Assembly (NCBI GenBank): GCA_965248935.1
Contig: OZ252214.1
Coordinates: forward strand, 4,898,001 to 4,962,000
Length of the DNA: 64,000 bases
Origin: G032773895 sp965248935
GTDB taxonomy: Bacteria; Pseudomonadota; Gammaproteobacteria; Pseudomonadales; Cellvibrionaceae
Direction: 5' to 3'
The notes below the pieces were generated by a model that searched no databases, was not told where the DNA came from, and saw only the letters and a list, made by a program, of their open reading frames with translations. Made by a program: the position numbers and the translations under genes. Below, one piece after another: positions 60,801-64,000 of this stretch. Position 1 is the first letter of the stretch. Each line of letters begins with the position of its first letter.

Positions 60801-61565
60801 CAAACAACTTACTGGGCTCGTGGGATTCGAAACGCAGTAATCCAACAACTGAACCACACGCTCTCTGAGTAGGCTCAATTCACTCGAACTGAAATATTGC
60901 GCCGAGCACACTAGCTCTAACCCCAGAGGCATACCAGAAGTGTTTTGTATAAAACCAATGCTTAATGGATTCGTTTTACCTCGACGTAAGAACCGAGGCT
61001 GAGGGTTCTCCAATAAATTCACTTCATATGAATTAAACGCCTCTCCCACTTCAACCCTTTGATAAATAACTAGGTCGGAGTCTGCCTTATCGAAATAATC
61101 TGGAATACTGCCTTCGTCAAAATGATGCAATAAATAAGAGCCCGCCTTGCGCATTAACTCTCTATTAGTCACTTCGATAAGGTTATCTATACACATTGTA
61201 TCGTCAACCGACACCTTCAAAAAGGATGCTAAGTAGTCATCCCCTTCTAATGTAGATTTGGGTGCCTGCACAACCAATGTCACGCAACGCTGATCAAATA
61301 ACCGTGAAAAATAACAGGCTGTAACGGATGCAAGAAATGCGAGAGGGTTCCTCTTCTCTTGTTGACAATACAAATCTATTTTCGCAAATATATCTGCATC
61401 GCAATCCATTGTACGCAGTGTATTTTCTTCCTTGGGGTAAGGCGCTATAAGGTGTATAGAACTAGAGCTATCCTCCTCCAAACTCTTATTATTGCCAGGA
61501 ACCGACTTTGCACATTCACTACTGTTGGACACCCGCTTACTTGTTAACAATCTATTCTTATGCAC
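36873..61565 (-). CDS. Giant six-module nonribosomal peptide synthetase (8230 aa)
   Basis: Module order (key Ser or His at approximate residue): half-C/A1/T1(831); C1 HHIAFDG(1010)/A2/T2(1906)/E1(2092); C2 HHSIGDG(2559)/A3/T3(3517); C3 HHIAFDG(3706)/A4/T4(4587)/E2(4775); C4 HHSIGDG(5234)/A5/T5(6165)/E3(6371); C5 HHSIGDG(6845)/A6/T6(7730); terminal E/C-like domain (7915). Carriers before E domains read IGGDS; T1 and T3 read LGGNS and T6 LGGHS. C domains after E domains are of the D-accepting HHSIGDG type, the others HHIAFDG, so stereochemistry is self-consistent. Pocket codes by eye: A1 DASTVAAVC (Tyr), A2 DVSFLAYIY (unknown), A3 DVSHYSYEA (unknown), A4 DLTKLGEVG (Asn), A5 DAEVIGQVT (unknown), A6 DILQLGVIW (Gly). 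The start is a C-lobe only. There is no thioesterase, and no MbtH gene is nearby. Confidence 0.97.
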   Translation of the reverse strand: MHKNRLLTSKRVSNSSECAKSVPGNNKSLEEDSSSSIHLIAPYPKEENTLRTMDCDADIFAKIDLYCQQEKRNPLAFLASVTACYFSRLFDQRCVTLVVQAPKSTLEGDDYLASFLKVSVDDTMCIDNLIEVTNRELMRKAGSYLLHHFDEGSIPDYFDKADSDLVIYQRVEVGEAFNSYEVNLLENPQPRFLRRGKTNPLSIGFIQNTSGMPLGLELVCSAQYFSSSELSLLRERVVQLLDYCVSNPTSPVSCLPLLLESEYRLQMNEWQPLAVQMDSNRTLHQELAFRSAAFSDSIALRFNGETVTYSELDVMANSLADSLRIRYLELNGYDIQANTLIGLYLDRGIEMVVGILAVLKAGAAYVPISPAYPSKRSGYILEDSSARIVVTQSHHFDALKEASKGLHKSVDFLAVDAIDFLSDPSIHSPNTLCNPTDLAYVIYTSGTTGVPKGVMITHQNLMHLVSAQITCFKATNCERALQYASYVFDASVSELFVSLLCGHEITICDEVARTHADVLANIIVENQIELATIPPIMLAQMAPKLFSQVKTLVTAGESPSPTVIQQLSEYCQVINAYGPTEITVCATANVYQPGDSANNIGRPIENVKVYVLSPKLELLPTGAVGELYIGGAGVALGYLNRSELTQERFIENMFASEKEKSCGDNRLYKTGDLVQWLPDGRLLFLGRNDSQIKIRGHRIELNEIESVLARVSGVSHCVVIEVKHEGVSTLAAYVVKASDASKQFINTLFDLLSEQLPDYMIPAVFIEVESIPLTTNGKLDRTRLPEPIFTSGEAYIPPVTSLEKTVCLIWQTILKVERVGTTDNFFRLGGNSINAVNVARECQARVGLAISGNDVLVQKTILNLIEQGEACLYQSIPTSPLHHKCLSFAQERLLFIESLEQKTTAYHLPYCVKLTGNYCSKTMKKALNHVVEKHPILKSIIRSDSEGTPYLLETEWCVDLSQKYVASLSELEQAIGLSLQKPFNLQNHAPFKVDCFSLGETQYLLFIWHHIAFDGWSLNLFLNDLAIIYSAIFENKSLPSSNVDICYGDYSAWQKSAWEEGAFEAQLAYWLRRLNQLEPLTLLTDKPRPALVDYRGDNIVFALAEGLSNDLRALAKTQEVTLYSVLLSAFFVMLAKYTGQKDLIVGTPSDNRHSSEIQSLIGFFVNSLVLRNTIEDDSTVASLIGSVQNTLLEAKLNQDVPFEKLVDALDIERDLSRHPIFQVFFSVQHFGIEAGNNQHFPFHSVESEILESVHSDAKFDLSLTLDDSETAIRGMFNYATSLFHGNTINRFSSMYKKVLKAFVASHSTPIAKLNVISDQDRQKVLYDWNNTRAGFPKDATLSGLFEEHVKATPNALALVCGCDSLSYASLNDRANRLANTLRNVYFSRQGEHLIPGTFVALYFDRNVEMIVSMLAVLKTGAAYVPISPEYPIDRTRFILNDIQCRLLVTETTYQELLQSELQALPERQALPTAPVIVSTNMQGEATIVNEIDPYASHSIKENTITERGGSVSCASDLAYVIYTSGTTGKPKGVCIEHASVCNTLFSLNRVYQISEDVRKISCFSHYTFDVSVSEIFNSLCFGGELHLLGDDERKNPEQLVDYVNQHEINYLFVPPAILAVLPKVVLPSIKAILFAGDRCEQTACEYWAEQYFLYNYYGPTEAAIYATGKRAVKRNLNEIGRPLDNVTAYVLDACMNMVPIGAPGELYIGGAGLSRGYLHRPDLDKERFISNPFAMSEEGASEKNRLYKTGDLVRWLEDGHLEYLGRNDFQVKIRGYRIELGEIESVLVQLTGVKQAAVIDRQRNGKKYLAAYLVLNESSIESIRSELHKTLPAYMVPEAITVLPELPLTISGKLDRRALPEPEFGVRTAIVTPSNDIERRILSVWEFVLGLDNISVHDNFFRIGGDSIVCIQLVSQLRKSGFSVHVKDLFSSPTVALLAKSISYGTPGKNIYAEQGILKGEFELLPIQQWFFNQQWNEPNHWNQAFSLSLPYDTNDASVESALLQLAAHHDVLRTQFIIDDAGQRQSYMAKLENGYPVFSVLQTEGLSDEELFYRLTELQQAFDISNGPLWCAALLHDATRATKRVFFAFHHLIMDAVSWRILADDLKALLSHEPLNEKTSSYRQWVACVRQYVEQNVAEIGFWRSLLLAEQERDTGPEREACIENHSVDRREHCIEFSLLTTQRLIHQANLGYHTEINDLLLSALGEALDEVFDSPSHCVWLEGHGRESFDATIDLSKTVGWFTSLYPVRLEASTKRRAKLSTKRSETIIRTKEHLRQIPNRGLGFCGFLSQGHFDGMALPRVSFNYLGQLNALSENVQEPWSIDAEDSGQTISPANADFVDVSINGFIKSGVLKFFVRSALSEERNKQFVEKFKCALEAIIDECIRAKNAGGVRTPSDFGANKVSQERLQILTQKYDIEDIYHATSLQKGFIFHYLSQGENDAYRGQISFDYHCNIDNALFIKAWELASLTFPSLRIAFDWADDILQIVTKGTSIQEGHFRCEDISHLPYDKRLTVLSHIQENERQKPFDLSKPGAIRFAIVKQSEQHFTVVKTEHHSIGDGWSGPQLWRVVHGYYDALVRGEEPVLRIETAYKAAQAYNEDEDNRRETMRYWRERRSGFQSANDVNALFSNKMDLSKIRHIEVPTEQLFYFEDALYGSLKTFCNSHGITLNVLLQFAWHKLLNIYCRDDQTLVGTTVSGRDLPIEGIEESIGLFINTLPLSVNWVDNATVLDCLAALQIDIAALNSYTNISLADLQENGERLFHSLFVFENYPLPNADLDTDLNTDLNTNLNTDLDTDLDTDLDTDLDTDLDTDLDTDLDTDLDTDLNTNLNTNEPNRSAQKEMIGQYVQFQDLKETTDYPITLIAYEQDKRLSLNIKYSEEWMTDTKVNVVFQQLSLILKQLTLHPERAHNALTLVDKRETALLLQTSSVPEPAFAADRTLHGLFEEQVSRTPGNIAIHFDNNWMTYSELNTRANQLAHLIGELRLERTLGKTQADRFIALYLDRGPEMIVSILAVLKAGAAYVPISPEQPRGRAQYIVKDTGASLLLTHHRHTPVFSKSTLDLCLIAIDDLVECDTVEVILPKADKLQESHNNPRKIKTDFYDSDNVQTPVGAHDLAYVIYTSGTTGRPKGVEMTHGASASRNWHMAKHSQTDNDIYLFKTNYIFDVSVSDLFAHFIVGAQLVIARKAFDVTELTALIQRYSITSAHFVPSQFSTISRSGSGFSSLKKVYFSGENVSRETLENIDFDTTRIINYYGPTETGEATHYDICDAESHSIIGRPFPGATVYVLSNSLSLVPFGVPGELYIGGVGLARAYLNQTLLTDERFIENPFATDEERALGDTRLYRTGDLVRWNEKGNLEYLGRNDAQIKIRGYRVELGEIDHVLAHYPRVKQVAVIDRCYQRSSGAKGDTFLAAYLVLETGEPIDEPQIRRYLQERLPDYMLPATYTEISSLPLTVNGKLDRAKLPDPGLAENRDYCAPQTEDEKTLCALWETLLGIEQVGIHDNFFRLGGNSILAVRLVSEIMRLTQVRILPHHLFEHNSVSKLAECIRNVSFVDDIPSVSLEKYPLSFAQERVFFLEEFGGGDSAYLIPYLVELTTEAQLDALYRAMDFIVSRHSVLRTVYKKEENGRAYQSVLDKRLSVQLVNITSSEGGSYEDSLRQEAEKQLAQPFDLTKDLPFRVCCFESSEKRFLFLMWHHIAFDGWSLELFLEELSLSYQAIISAELPSLRPLEIAYTDYSIWQRKCVGSARWKEQEYFWKHTLEDITPLNLHSDFPRPSRIDYQGKNVNFILAPSLSSDLRQLAKQCETTLHTVLLSAFYLSLRKISAQDDILIGTPSDNRDHSQVQALIGFFVNSLVMRIRGEKGETVKDLIERIHHVSLSAKANQDYPFEKLLDILNVERDLSRHPLFQVMFSTQSFSGSVDALARLPFSSVKVYGESNTEGVHCEAPAKFDISVFMDDSEEVIRGLVNYSSSLFKELTIDRFVSLYKEVLQQCVNCLDHSLESLECLPKEEEALVLDVFNKTDEPVSLEKTLQEQFEMRVNAQPESVALSIDGRSVTYRELNKKSNRLAHRIRQHYNAHFGTELPKDTLIALYFERSEALLVSLLAVLKAGAAYVPISPLYPEERTRFLLDDTQTHLVLTQAHLQGSIANSINAVTQEVDIFAVDGEDIADDVPTSNPPVKNSIDSLAYVIYTSGTTGKPKGVMIEQSNVLHYLYSIQSRIGESLGIVDFSTNYCFDLSVTTTLCPLLMGSTIAIYTQDISDTEAYHKHLVENAVTFVKTTPSIARVTLSESQYVIKTLLLGGEALRQECIAELSLNANVILDEYGPTETTVGAMLSQVFPALNHGIGIAYPNVKLYILDEYQLPSPIGAPGELYIGGAGLSRGYLNRYALNTERFIENRFATEQDREKGYVRLYRTGDLVRWLDNGNMEYLGRNDFQVKIRGYRIELGEIESVFNRLDGIKQSLVIDYTDRGQQYLLAYIVRDLQAQCTAPSAENLMDRASRELPEYMLPSFVEFIDTIPLTDNGKVNRLSLPKPTLEGTGSFFAPSTSTEFELTSLWRDTLGLNSIGVSDNFFRIGGDSIVSIQLASRMRRAGYTVQVKDIFEYPTIRQLAKVLDEERVEIPIDIEPGELEGAFPLLPIQTWFFEQGFEEPHHWNQSFMICLPEGVTAPQVEKALARLAQHHDILRARFACIAKRWEQIYHAYNNDSVAPLAVVDISGLNPTQKVEQFTGLQSHFNLEEGPLWQAAFVSDSAAGETHLFLAFHHLIMDTVSWRILSEDLRAILCGQILEPKTSSYRQWVHCVQRYADTHKEEANYWLSIIQQLEKTALKGGGTRPGLEQGLHNWTMHLSPENTTELIHYANKGFNTEINDLLLTALAVALEKTFEQTSHSILLEGHGRESLDPTIDIIRTVGWFTTVYPVILNVADELSDTLIQTKEMLRAIPNKGIGFGALSGAGNIPQHRLPRIAFNYLGQMDHRDSNNTWRIVSEDCGRYSAEQNHSDIVLNIIGWVDEGILTFNVISQLNADEDIQFKNTLTEAIRELTECCLLTAKNGGIKTPSDYGVKTLSVEHLATLNRHYQAMGHRIEALYPATSLQQGFIYHHLRDTDDDAYCVQFLMDYHCPLNTELYIQAWAQASAQFPALRTAFNWDEQILQISVAESCIDAESFSFEDLRHLSPKEQEPALLEMQIKDRKMGFDLTKPGLLRFIIVQRSETEFTVLKTEHHSIGDGWSGVIVWRAVHENYDELVNHQSVVNHQSTVNHQSASAQAQVFDHRDTAYFLAQEYINKKAPETKAFWESEKAGWNDANDINPLLSHRQNLHETHSILHPSKHDIAFEGADYEALKSCCAEWGITLNVALQFAWHKLIHVYTQDTQTIVGTTVSGRDIPVEGIESSVGLFINTLPLVVNWEEEKSLREQLHDIQYGIAKLNSNSGMALSQLQLAGERLFHSLFVFENYPTADTANDTGLSVYAGYRSSVEKADYPLSVLAYEDTSRLVIELHSDCRWLEADKSNALLSQLVRTLEQMASDAHLSHKSLTLLSEKEENLLLNDWSGSASIDTAHVPLHILFEQQVQRTPDKAALNFDGQVLCYRELNKCADRVAETIHRRYFSVHQQFIPAETPIALYFEKGLSMVVAILGVLKAGCAYVPLSPDHPRDRIGYQLDDTHAPCIITDNSQSKRLTEILSNQNSELFVILCDEQGEISSAQQSTLPESGEKAIQENKAQDPLDELPWEGVDVSANQLAYIIYTSGTSGKPKGVMIEHQSIVHLLQAQTQALAFSSDERALWIPSYIFDASIETLFLTLVNGGELYIPSEDTIRSSEEIKGSIYLNQITHLVAAMSYLSLLGPIDDTHCLKRVITGGESCTTELKQYWGRLLINQYGPTETTVTAVQNLQHSESTHANCIGRPIQNARVYVLSEGKPVPIGALGELFIGGKGIARGYLNQPELTSQHFIDNPYIHIENHSHDRPRLYRTGDLVRWLEDGNLEYVGRADEQVKIRGHRIELGEIESAIQSVEGVQQAVVIATSLTNTTSLTNATTLIGYIVPSDGSEIIKEVGTQKPFINDLNEQQFLQYVEEHLIERLADYMVPANLIVIPGIPLTINGKLDRKALPDPAKCNSDGFVEPTTNTERMLCTLWCEVLGLSHISVQDNFFRIGGDSILSIQLVSKMRREGFHAKVKDIFDLPTVAQLSKVLELRKAEKRIVAEQGVLVGEFDLLPIQHWFFAQKLEQIHHWNQSFMVRIPGDVSYQALQNALRQLVAHHDALRLQFRFSDDVVNQYYSENKDGLENKDKVNKARNNLAEYPMELKAVDIRILTDKQLHNTLTAFQSGFNCENGPLWCAAHLTGYNDSSSRLFFSAHHLLIDVVSWRILAEDLRHLLEGEPLAPKTSSYRQWVKSVSNYSDQYKSELTYWNSVVESLSAPGFDKNQQEYAGCTEKYSLQNCAFSLPEDDTYQLLHQANLGYQTEINDLLLSALAIALSETFSSDSSRAYSSPEMNKNTHVISLEGHGREDIDETIDVSRTVGWFTSSYPVALTKLSDVESTIIHTKECLRNIPSKGIGYGVFAQKNGLHPHRSPRVSFNYLGQLNPRNQNKTLWEITGEACGEAEAKGNIIDLALTINGLVDKGQLTFTIRSYLAPSLSHKFVCALESSLKLVLAQSLCAAQSGGKNTPSDFPFARLSINELRRLEHIHRKGPSQIEAIYSASSLQQGFIYHQLKAEKDDAYCVQILLDYHDQLNIDHYITAWSYASQCYPALRTAFDWESAVLQVITKEPSIDASKFVIIDISHLDHSSQEREITRSQLAERFVSFDLSIPAPIRFIVFKRTEAWVTVMKTEHHSIGDGWSGPILWHRVHRYYDSLQAGIQPTVELDTAYLNTQKYLAEQEASTKAFWRNEQNRWHSPNDINALFNQPKSLDDIHVIDNPIEHTLCIEYDDYQAIKTGCRSSGITVNVAMQFAWHKLLQIYTGDSQTLVGTTLSGRDIPVDGIENSVGLFINTLPLVVDWDENKPVLDILCAIQKSIGDLNQHSGMPLAELQGDAHRLFHSLFIFENYPSPANSENSEQSIEAKVQFKQFKEKTDYPLTLMVSENTDSERGETLIVKLCYPEGWMEEAHVARLLQQLLMILRSSVSNPNQSHHHIDCIDPRERKQLLHTWCGESGIGAKDTSLVQLFETSVDTYPDNTALIVDQETFTYRALNARVNQLAHRIREAYRLEASCELRPNQPIALCLSRRSEMLIGLLAVLKSGGAYVPISPDYPKERVAYLLEDTQTRILLCDETYVSAMQTNMKSLTHSYSVLSVDAVINGNSTQNPLPISGPNDLAYILYTSGTTGKPKGVMMEHKVFAHYIDVVRQWLSASRSQQSLSFLSLTNYTFDIFGLEYALPFISGGTLVLSDIERAQMDLEQHSDTIDLIQQTPSMWQVFINAQPALDTKHIDILVGGESGNRTLYDHLSNQFQSVYQVYGPTETCIWSSFKPYSSGSEKIIGQAFKGETLFVLNEQLIPLPVGAPGELYIGGCGLARGYWNRPELSAERFIVNPFMPGDSNQVDSRLYKTGDIVRWLPSGELEFIGRNDFQVKIRGHRIELGEIESALNALVNVNQAVVIDKDLENEKCLVAYIVLAHGISLNSAALNEALLKHLPDYMLPSIYIKMDQLPLSNNGKLDRKALPDPRSNPLSSPGIKQQIKRAYEAPKTDLEHTLCSLWQDILNIDSVGRTDNFFELGGHSMRILQLVMSLRRLNKEVSVKDVLISSTISELAECIEEKSSKAQYDQTPVIGSAPLLINHHWFLQRLAPNHWNASVLLELVRPLDPSLLQRSIESLILHHDGLRRIFIDEAGTPCQYFQAIEDMPSWWEYEDLSSKTQGQAKDIIETKCASAQASLDLSRILFKAIYFDLGEQQNARLMLVIHRVLMDQISFELFVDDLVSAYESLSRDDTPVLPNKTLSIKDWADWQHNYANGEAETYLPYWRSRVWERFRPLPVEPNPSGLKPDTGISDISLVYAELSLRESEVLECFAKGEFDEQDFLVASILKAYEQWSGSAAVFLLFTHNGRTIPAAEELDLTRTLGWLPNYNNILFDLPTDALQMSARDTLSRIKHQFSELNDGGLTYSCLRYLHKDESIRNEFNELPEFQLEFTFLPKQQYDEGHSLFDRVFKIAPESQGPVDGPMRSKFKPFGKAYYEGGQLKLFWAYCQTQYKEETMQRFIDAQVNCLRTLIAGFEESGK
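43426..43461. repeat. 18-bp in-frame tandem duplication in NRPS A5 region
   Basis: GTTGCATTCGTAAGTGAT (43426-43443) is repeated with one change at 43444-43461, encoding two copies of a TSLTN-type hexapeptide in a surface loop near the A5 C-terminal subdomain. Confidence 0.85.
45748..45801. repeat. 18-bp in-frame tandem repeat, three copies, in NRPS C4
   Basis: TGATTGGTGATTGACAGT at 45748-45765 recurs with few changes at 45766-45783 and 45784-45801. It encodes VNHQS(V/T) three times just after the C4 active-site motif. Confidence 0.88.
53058..53225. repeat. 12-bp minisatellite, 14 copies, inside NRPS C2
   Basis: Fourteen head-to-tail units of GGTGTYTAGATY (four codons) encode a run of D/N-L-D/N-T peptides at about residues 2780-2836 of the large NRPS. 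A degenerate unit follows (53226-53237). Nine units in the centre (units 3-10 and 14 read GGTGTCTAGATC) are identical, while the ends carry T/C variants, the usual sign of recent expansion from the middle. Other C domains have only a short linker here. Confidence 0.95.
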
Positions 61566-62630
61566 TTGCTCGTTATCACTCTCGTATTTTCTGTTAGCAA
61601 TTTACTGTTGAGTTCTTTCGAGTGAAAACAACAGGATAAGTAATTCGGTTTTCCTTCGTTCACCAAAACAACAGCGCTATGAACAGATTCCCTGCTCATA
61701 TGCTAAAATGTAGATAACGAACAATGTGAAAAAATCAAAATTTGAACATTTGAACATTAGAAACCGCATAAATCAATGAATTATTTTTATTCATGGAAGA
61801 ACATCTTGTTTCCGTTCTCGTATTTATAATTAAAACGAGAAAATATCCTGGAAAGAGTATTTATCTTTTCCGCCATATTTTTTGTATTTTCATACAAACC
61901 AGAAGTTTTCTCAAAAATCAATAAAATTAACCTTTGGCGAGATATTTTTGGGATTATAAAAACACGGGAGGGAACGTTGTTCTTGTATAAGAACATTTTT
62001 TCGAAGTCTATCAACATTCTTATACAAGAACAACCACGCCTCACTAAAAATATCAAAATCAGTATCTTCTCTAATCTCCTGATTCCAAATTATATTTTGA
62101 AAGAGATTCTTTTTATTAAGAATAATATTCAAAAAAATCTCTTGACTAAAATGTAGCTCTTTAATTCCAAATTTAAATGTGCTGACACCCTGTCATCTGA
62201 TCTATTTGTTTTTCGTTTTTTATGAGACAAATGGTGAGAGAAGGAGTTATGTGGGATGCAAATTTTTCAAAATAAATTATCTATTGACGCCATATCCACC
62301 TGTATGGCACTTCCTTCAGCTCCCACCAGAAATACATATTAACGGGAGACTATTAATTAGCACACAAGAGTACGACCATACGTTGGAATAAATTAAACCT
62401 ACCGCGTAGGTTGGAAAAGCCGGAGGCGCCTTCCAACATTTACCGCGTAAAAGGTGTGACATTGTTGGATTTTTGCTTGTTTTTATAATCGGGTCGATTG
62501 GGTTAAATTGGGTGGTGTGAGGGTATGACTATCGTCGGTTGTTTTTGTAATGCAGGCGCCCAAGCAACCCTTTTTTATTGTTTAGGACAAATTTATCTGT
62601 ACCACCAGAAACCCCAACAATCGGCCCTAT
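61566..62630. other. 1.07-kb intergenic region upstream of the large NRPS
   Basis: AT-rich. It must contain the promoter of the NRPS operon (reading left from about 61600-61750), but I see no confident -35/-10 pair. Overlapping minus-strand frames at 61787-62132 (89 and 73 codons, rich in Asn, Lys, Phe and Ile) look like a decayed gene. A 28-codon plus-strand frame at 62256-62342 (MQIFQNKLSIDAISTCMALP at its start) has a reasonable AAGGAG site but no recognisable identity. A dispersed hairpin repeat follows at 62399-62525. No RNA gene is evident. Confidence 0.5.
62399..62525. repeat. Dispersed hairpin repeat, copy 3 (inverted composite)
   Basis: A hairpin AGGTTGGAAAAGCCGGAGG / CGCCTTCCAACA (62407-62438) is followed by a segment ATAATCGGGTCGATTGGGTT and TAAATTGGGTGGTGTG (62486-62520). 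The latter is the reverse complement of the spacer of the 9356-9545 copy. Together they form the same composite element in another arrangement. Confidence 0.75.
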
Positions 62631-64000
62631 TTACTTTCTGACCAATCTCACTCTAAAAGAGCGCCCTTTTAACGTCCCCTCTGATATTTTTTTTAATGCT
62701 ATTTGAGCAACGCTACTTTCCACTGCGACAAAGGCACTGTTGCTAAATATTTGAATTTTCCCAACCTGTTTACCCAGTATGCCATCGTTAGCTGTTAACG
62801 CACCCAAAATATCACCGGGCCGAACTTTTTGTTTTTTCCCGCCGTCTATTTGCAATGTTGACATAGCAGGCTGGCGAGGTTTTTTATCCAGTACACTCGC
62901 GGGCGGTAAGGCTTCCGCATCTATAACGGGGTCTTCTTTAATATCCAACTGAGCCAATTTATGCGCCTCGTGCTCACTAAATAAAGAACAGGCAAAGCCC
63001 TTTTTCCCCGCCCTTCCCGTGCGCCCTACTCTATGTGTATGCACTTCGGGGTCGTTGGTGACTTGATAGTTAATGACCGCATCCAAATCATCGATATCCA
63101 ACCCGCGAGCGGCTACATCTGTGGCCACTAAAATTGAAGCACTTTTATTGGAAAATAAAACTAAGGTTCTGTCTCTGTCTTTCTGCTCCAAATCTCCATG
63201 CAGCGCGAGTGCGGAAAAACCACTCTGCCCAAGTTCACTGGCAACGTCTTGAGTTTCTTTTTTGGTATTACAAAATACCAACGTCGATTCTGGTTGATGG
63301 AAAGACAGCAAGCGCTTTAAGGCATTGAAACGCTCAGAATTATTGTTTACTGGGTAAAAATGTTGACGAATACTGGCTTGTGTATGTGTGGACTCAACCT
63401 TTACACTCTGCGGATTACGCAATATTCGTCCAGCTATATCCTGAATTTGTTTTGGGTAGGTCGCACTGAACAGCAGCGTTTGCCTTTTTTGGGGTATCTG
63501 CTCAGTTATGGATTCCAATTGCTCCTGAAACCCCATATCCAACATTCGATCTGCCTCATCCAAGACCAGAGTATCCACATATTCGAGTTTAAGCGTCTTT
63601 TTTCTAAGGTGATCAGCAATACGGCCTGGGGTCCCAACAACAATATGCGCCCCATGCTCCAGCGAACCAACCTGAGGGCCAATCGGCATTCCACCACACA
63701 ACGTCAGCACCTTAATATTGTGGATGCTCCTAGCGAGCCGCCGAATCTCTTTAGACACTTGATCAGCCAGTTCCCGCGTGGGGCAGAGCACCAATGATTG
63801 AATCCGAAATTGCTTTACATTCAGTTTATTCAACAGCCCCAAACCAAAAACCGCTGTCTTTCCTGAGCCGGTTTTCCCCTGCGCGATAACATCTTCACCA
63901 CCGAGAACAATGGGCAGACTTTGCGCTTGAATCGGTGTCATCTCATGAAAACCAAGGAGTTCAAGATTCTCTAACAGTTTAGTATTTAGGTTAAGGCTCG
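62631..64000 (-). CDS. dbpA: ATP-dependent RNA helicase DbpA, 5' end outside window
   Basis: A DEAD-box helicase that acts in 50S subunit assembly after binding hairpin 92 of 23S rRNA. The open frame continues past 63941 to the window edge; the extra codons read SLNLNTKLLENLELLGFHE, matching the DbpA N-terminus, so the true start lies outside. Motifs are MTPIQAQSLP (Q), AQGKTGSGKT (I), LCPTRELADQ (Ia), DEAD in VLDEADRMLD (II), LFSATYP (III), VATDVAARGLDI (V) and HRVGRTGRAG (VI). The C-terminal RNA-binding domain LQIDGGKKQKVRPGDILGAL with FVAVESSVAQ distinguishes DbpA from other DEAD-box proteins. Confidence 0.96.
   Translation of the reverse strand, partial: SLNLNTKLLENLELLGFHEMTPIQAQSLPIVLGGEDVIAQGKTGSGKTAVFGLGLLNKLNVKQFRIQSLVLCPTRELADQVSKEIRRLARSIHNIKVLTLCGGMPIGPQVGSLEHGAHIVVGTPGRIADHLRKKTLKLEYVDTLVLDEADRMLDMGFQEQLESITEQIPQKRQTLLFSATYPKQIQDIAGRILRNPQSVKVESTHTQASIRQHFYPVNNNSERFNALKRLLSFHQPESTLVFCNTKKETQDVASELGQSGFSALALHGDLEQKDRDRTLVLFSNKSASILVATDVAARGLDIDDLDAVINYQVTNDPEVHTHRVGRTGRAGKKGFACSLFSEHEAHKLAQLDIKEDPVIDAEALPPASVLDKKPRQPAMSTLQIDGGKKQKVRPGDILGALTANDGILGKQVGKIQIFSNSAFVAVESSVAQIALKKISEGTLKGRSFRVRLVRK

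Noticed and set aside
61787..62132. Two overlapping minus-strand frames as real genes upstream of the NRPS
   Set aside because: They overlap in different frames, lack convincing ribosome sites and have a composition that matches AT-rich non-coding DNA; at most a decayed gene.

Overview
The window looks like chromosomal DNA of a marine, Cellvibrionales-like gammaproteobacterium. Exonuclease III, CmoA, CmoB, Prc and DbpA all read as close relatives of the gammaproteobacterial proteins, on a moderately AT-rich background. The lineage call is inference from protein resemblance; no rRNA is present.

Layout. 1-4271 (minus): the end of a contractile injection system (eCIS or tailocin-like) operon, with an 84-aa protein, a DUF4255 cap-like protein, a carboxypeptidase-regulatory-like protein, an oversized tail sheath and a tail tube cut by the window edge. 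4272-5946: gene-poor, with an IS3-type transposase remnant, a dispersed hairpin repeat and two small genes. 6236-9174 (plus): prc and xthA. 9578-11836 (minus): a two-gene cassette that resembles an effector with its immunity protein. 12469-14829 (minus): a sensor-less histidine kinase and a response regulator with a long TPR tail. 14946-17798: cmoA-cmoB, dgkA and a long-chain flavodoxin. 18303-19244: a diguanylate cyclase gene flanked by two copies of a ~115-bp hairpin repeat.

19671-23380 is a small genomic island inserted between a tRNA-Asp gene and its terminator. A 30-bp copy of the tRNA 3' end marks the far junction. The island carries a BamHI-family restriction endonuclease, its controller protein with a C-box, a beta-class DNA methyltransferase, a second XRE regulator and two small unknown genes. 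No integrase is present. tRNA-Asp and tRNA-Val follow, then a PAS histidine kinase and a flavin reductase.

26227-61565 is the outstanding region, a nonribosomal peptide cluster. On the minus strand an 8230-aa six-module NRPS is followed by a family-2 glycosyltransferase, a SyrD/PvdE-type cyclic-peptide exporter and a one-module NRPS. Beyond them lie a NodB-like deacetylase (plus strand), a GNAT protein, a NodL/Maa-like O-acetyltransferase and a metallo-beta-lactamase-fold protein. Epimerase and condensation types fit together without conflict. Binding-pocket residues read by eye suggest Tyr, Asn and Gly for three of seven adenylation domains. My working model is a heptapeptide with three D-residues, possibly decorated with a sugar, exported by the ABC protein and released without a thioesterase. 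The NRPS also carries an in-frame 12-bp minisatellite (14 units) in one condensation domain and an epimerase-like terminal domain that has lost its catalytic histidine. The window ends with dbpA, truncated by the edge.
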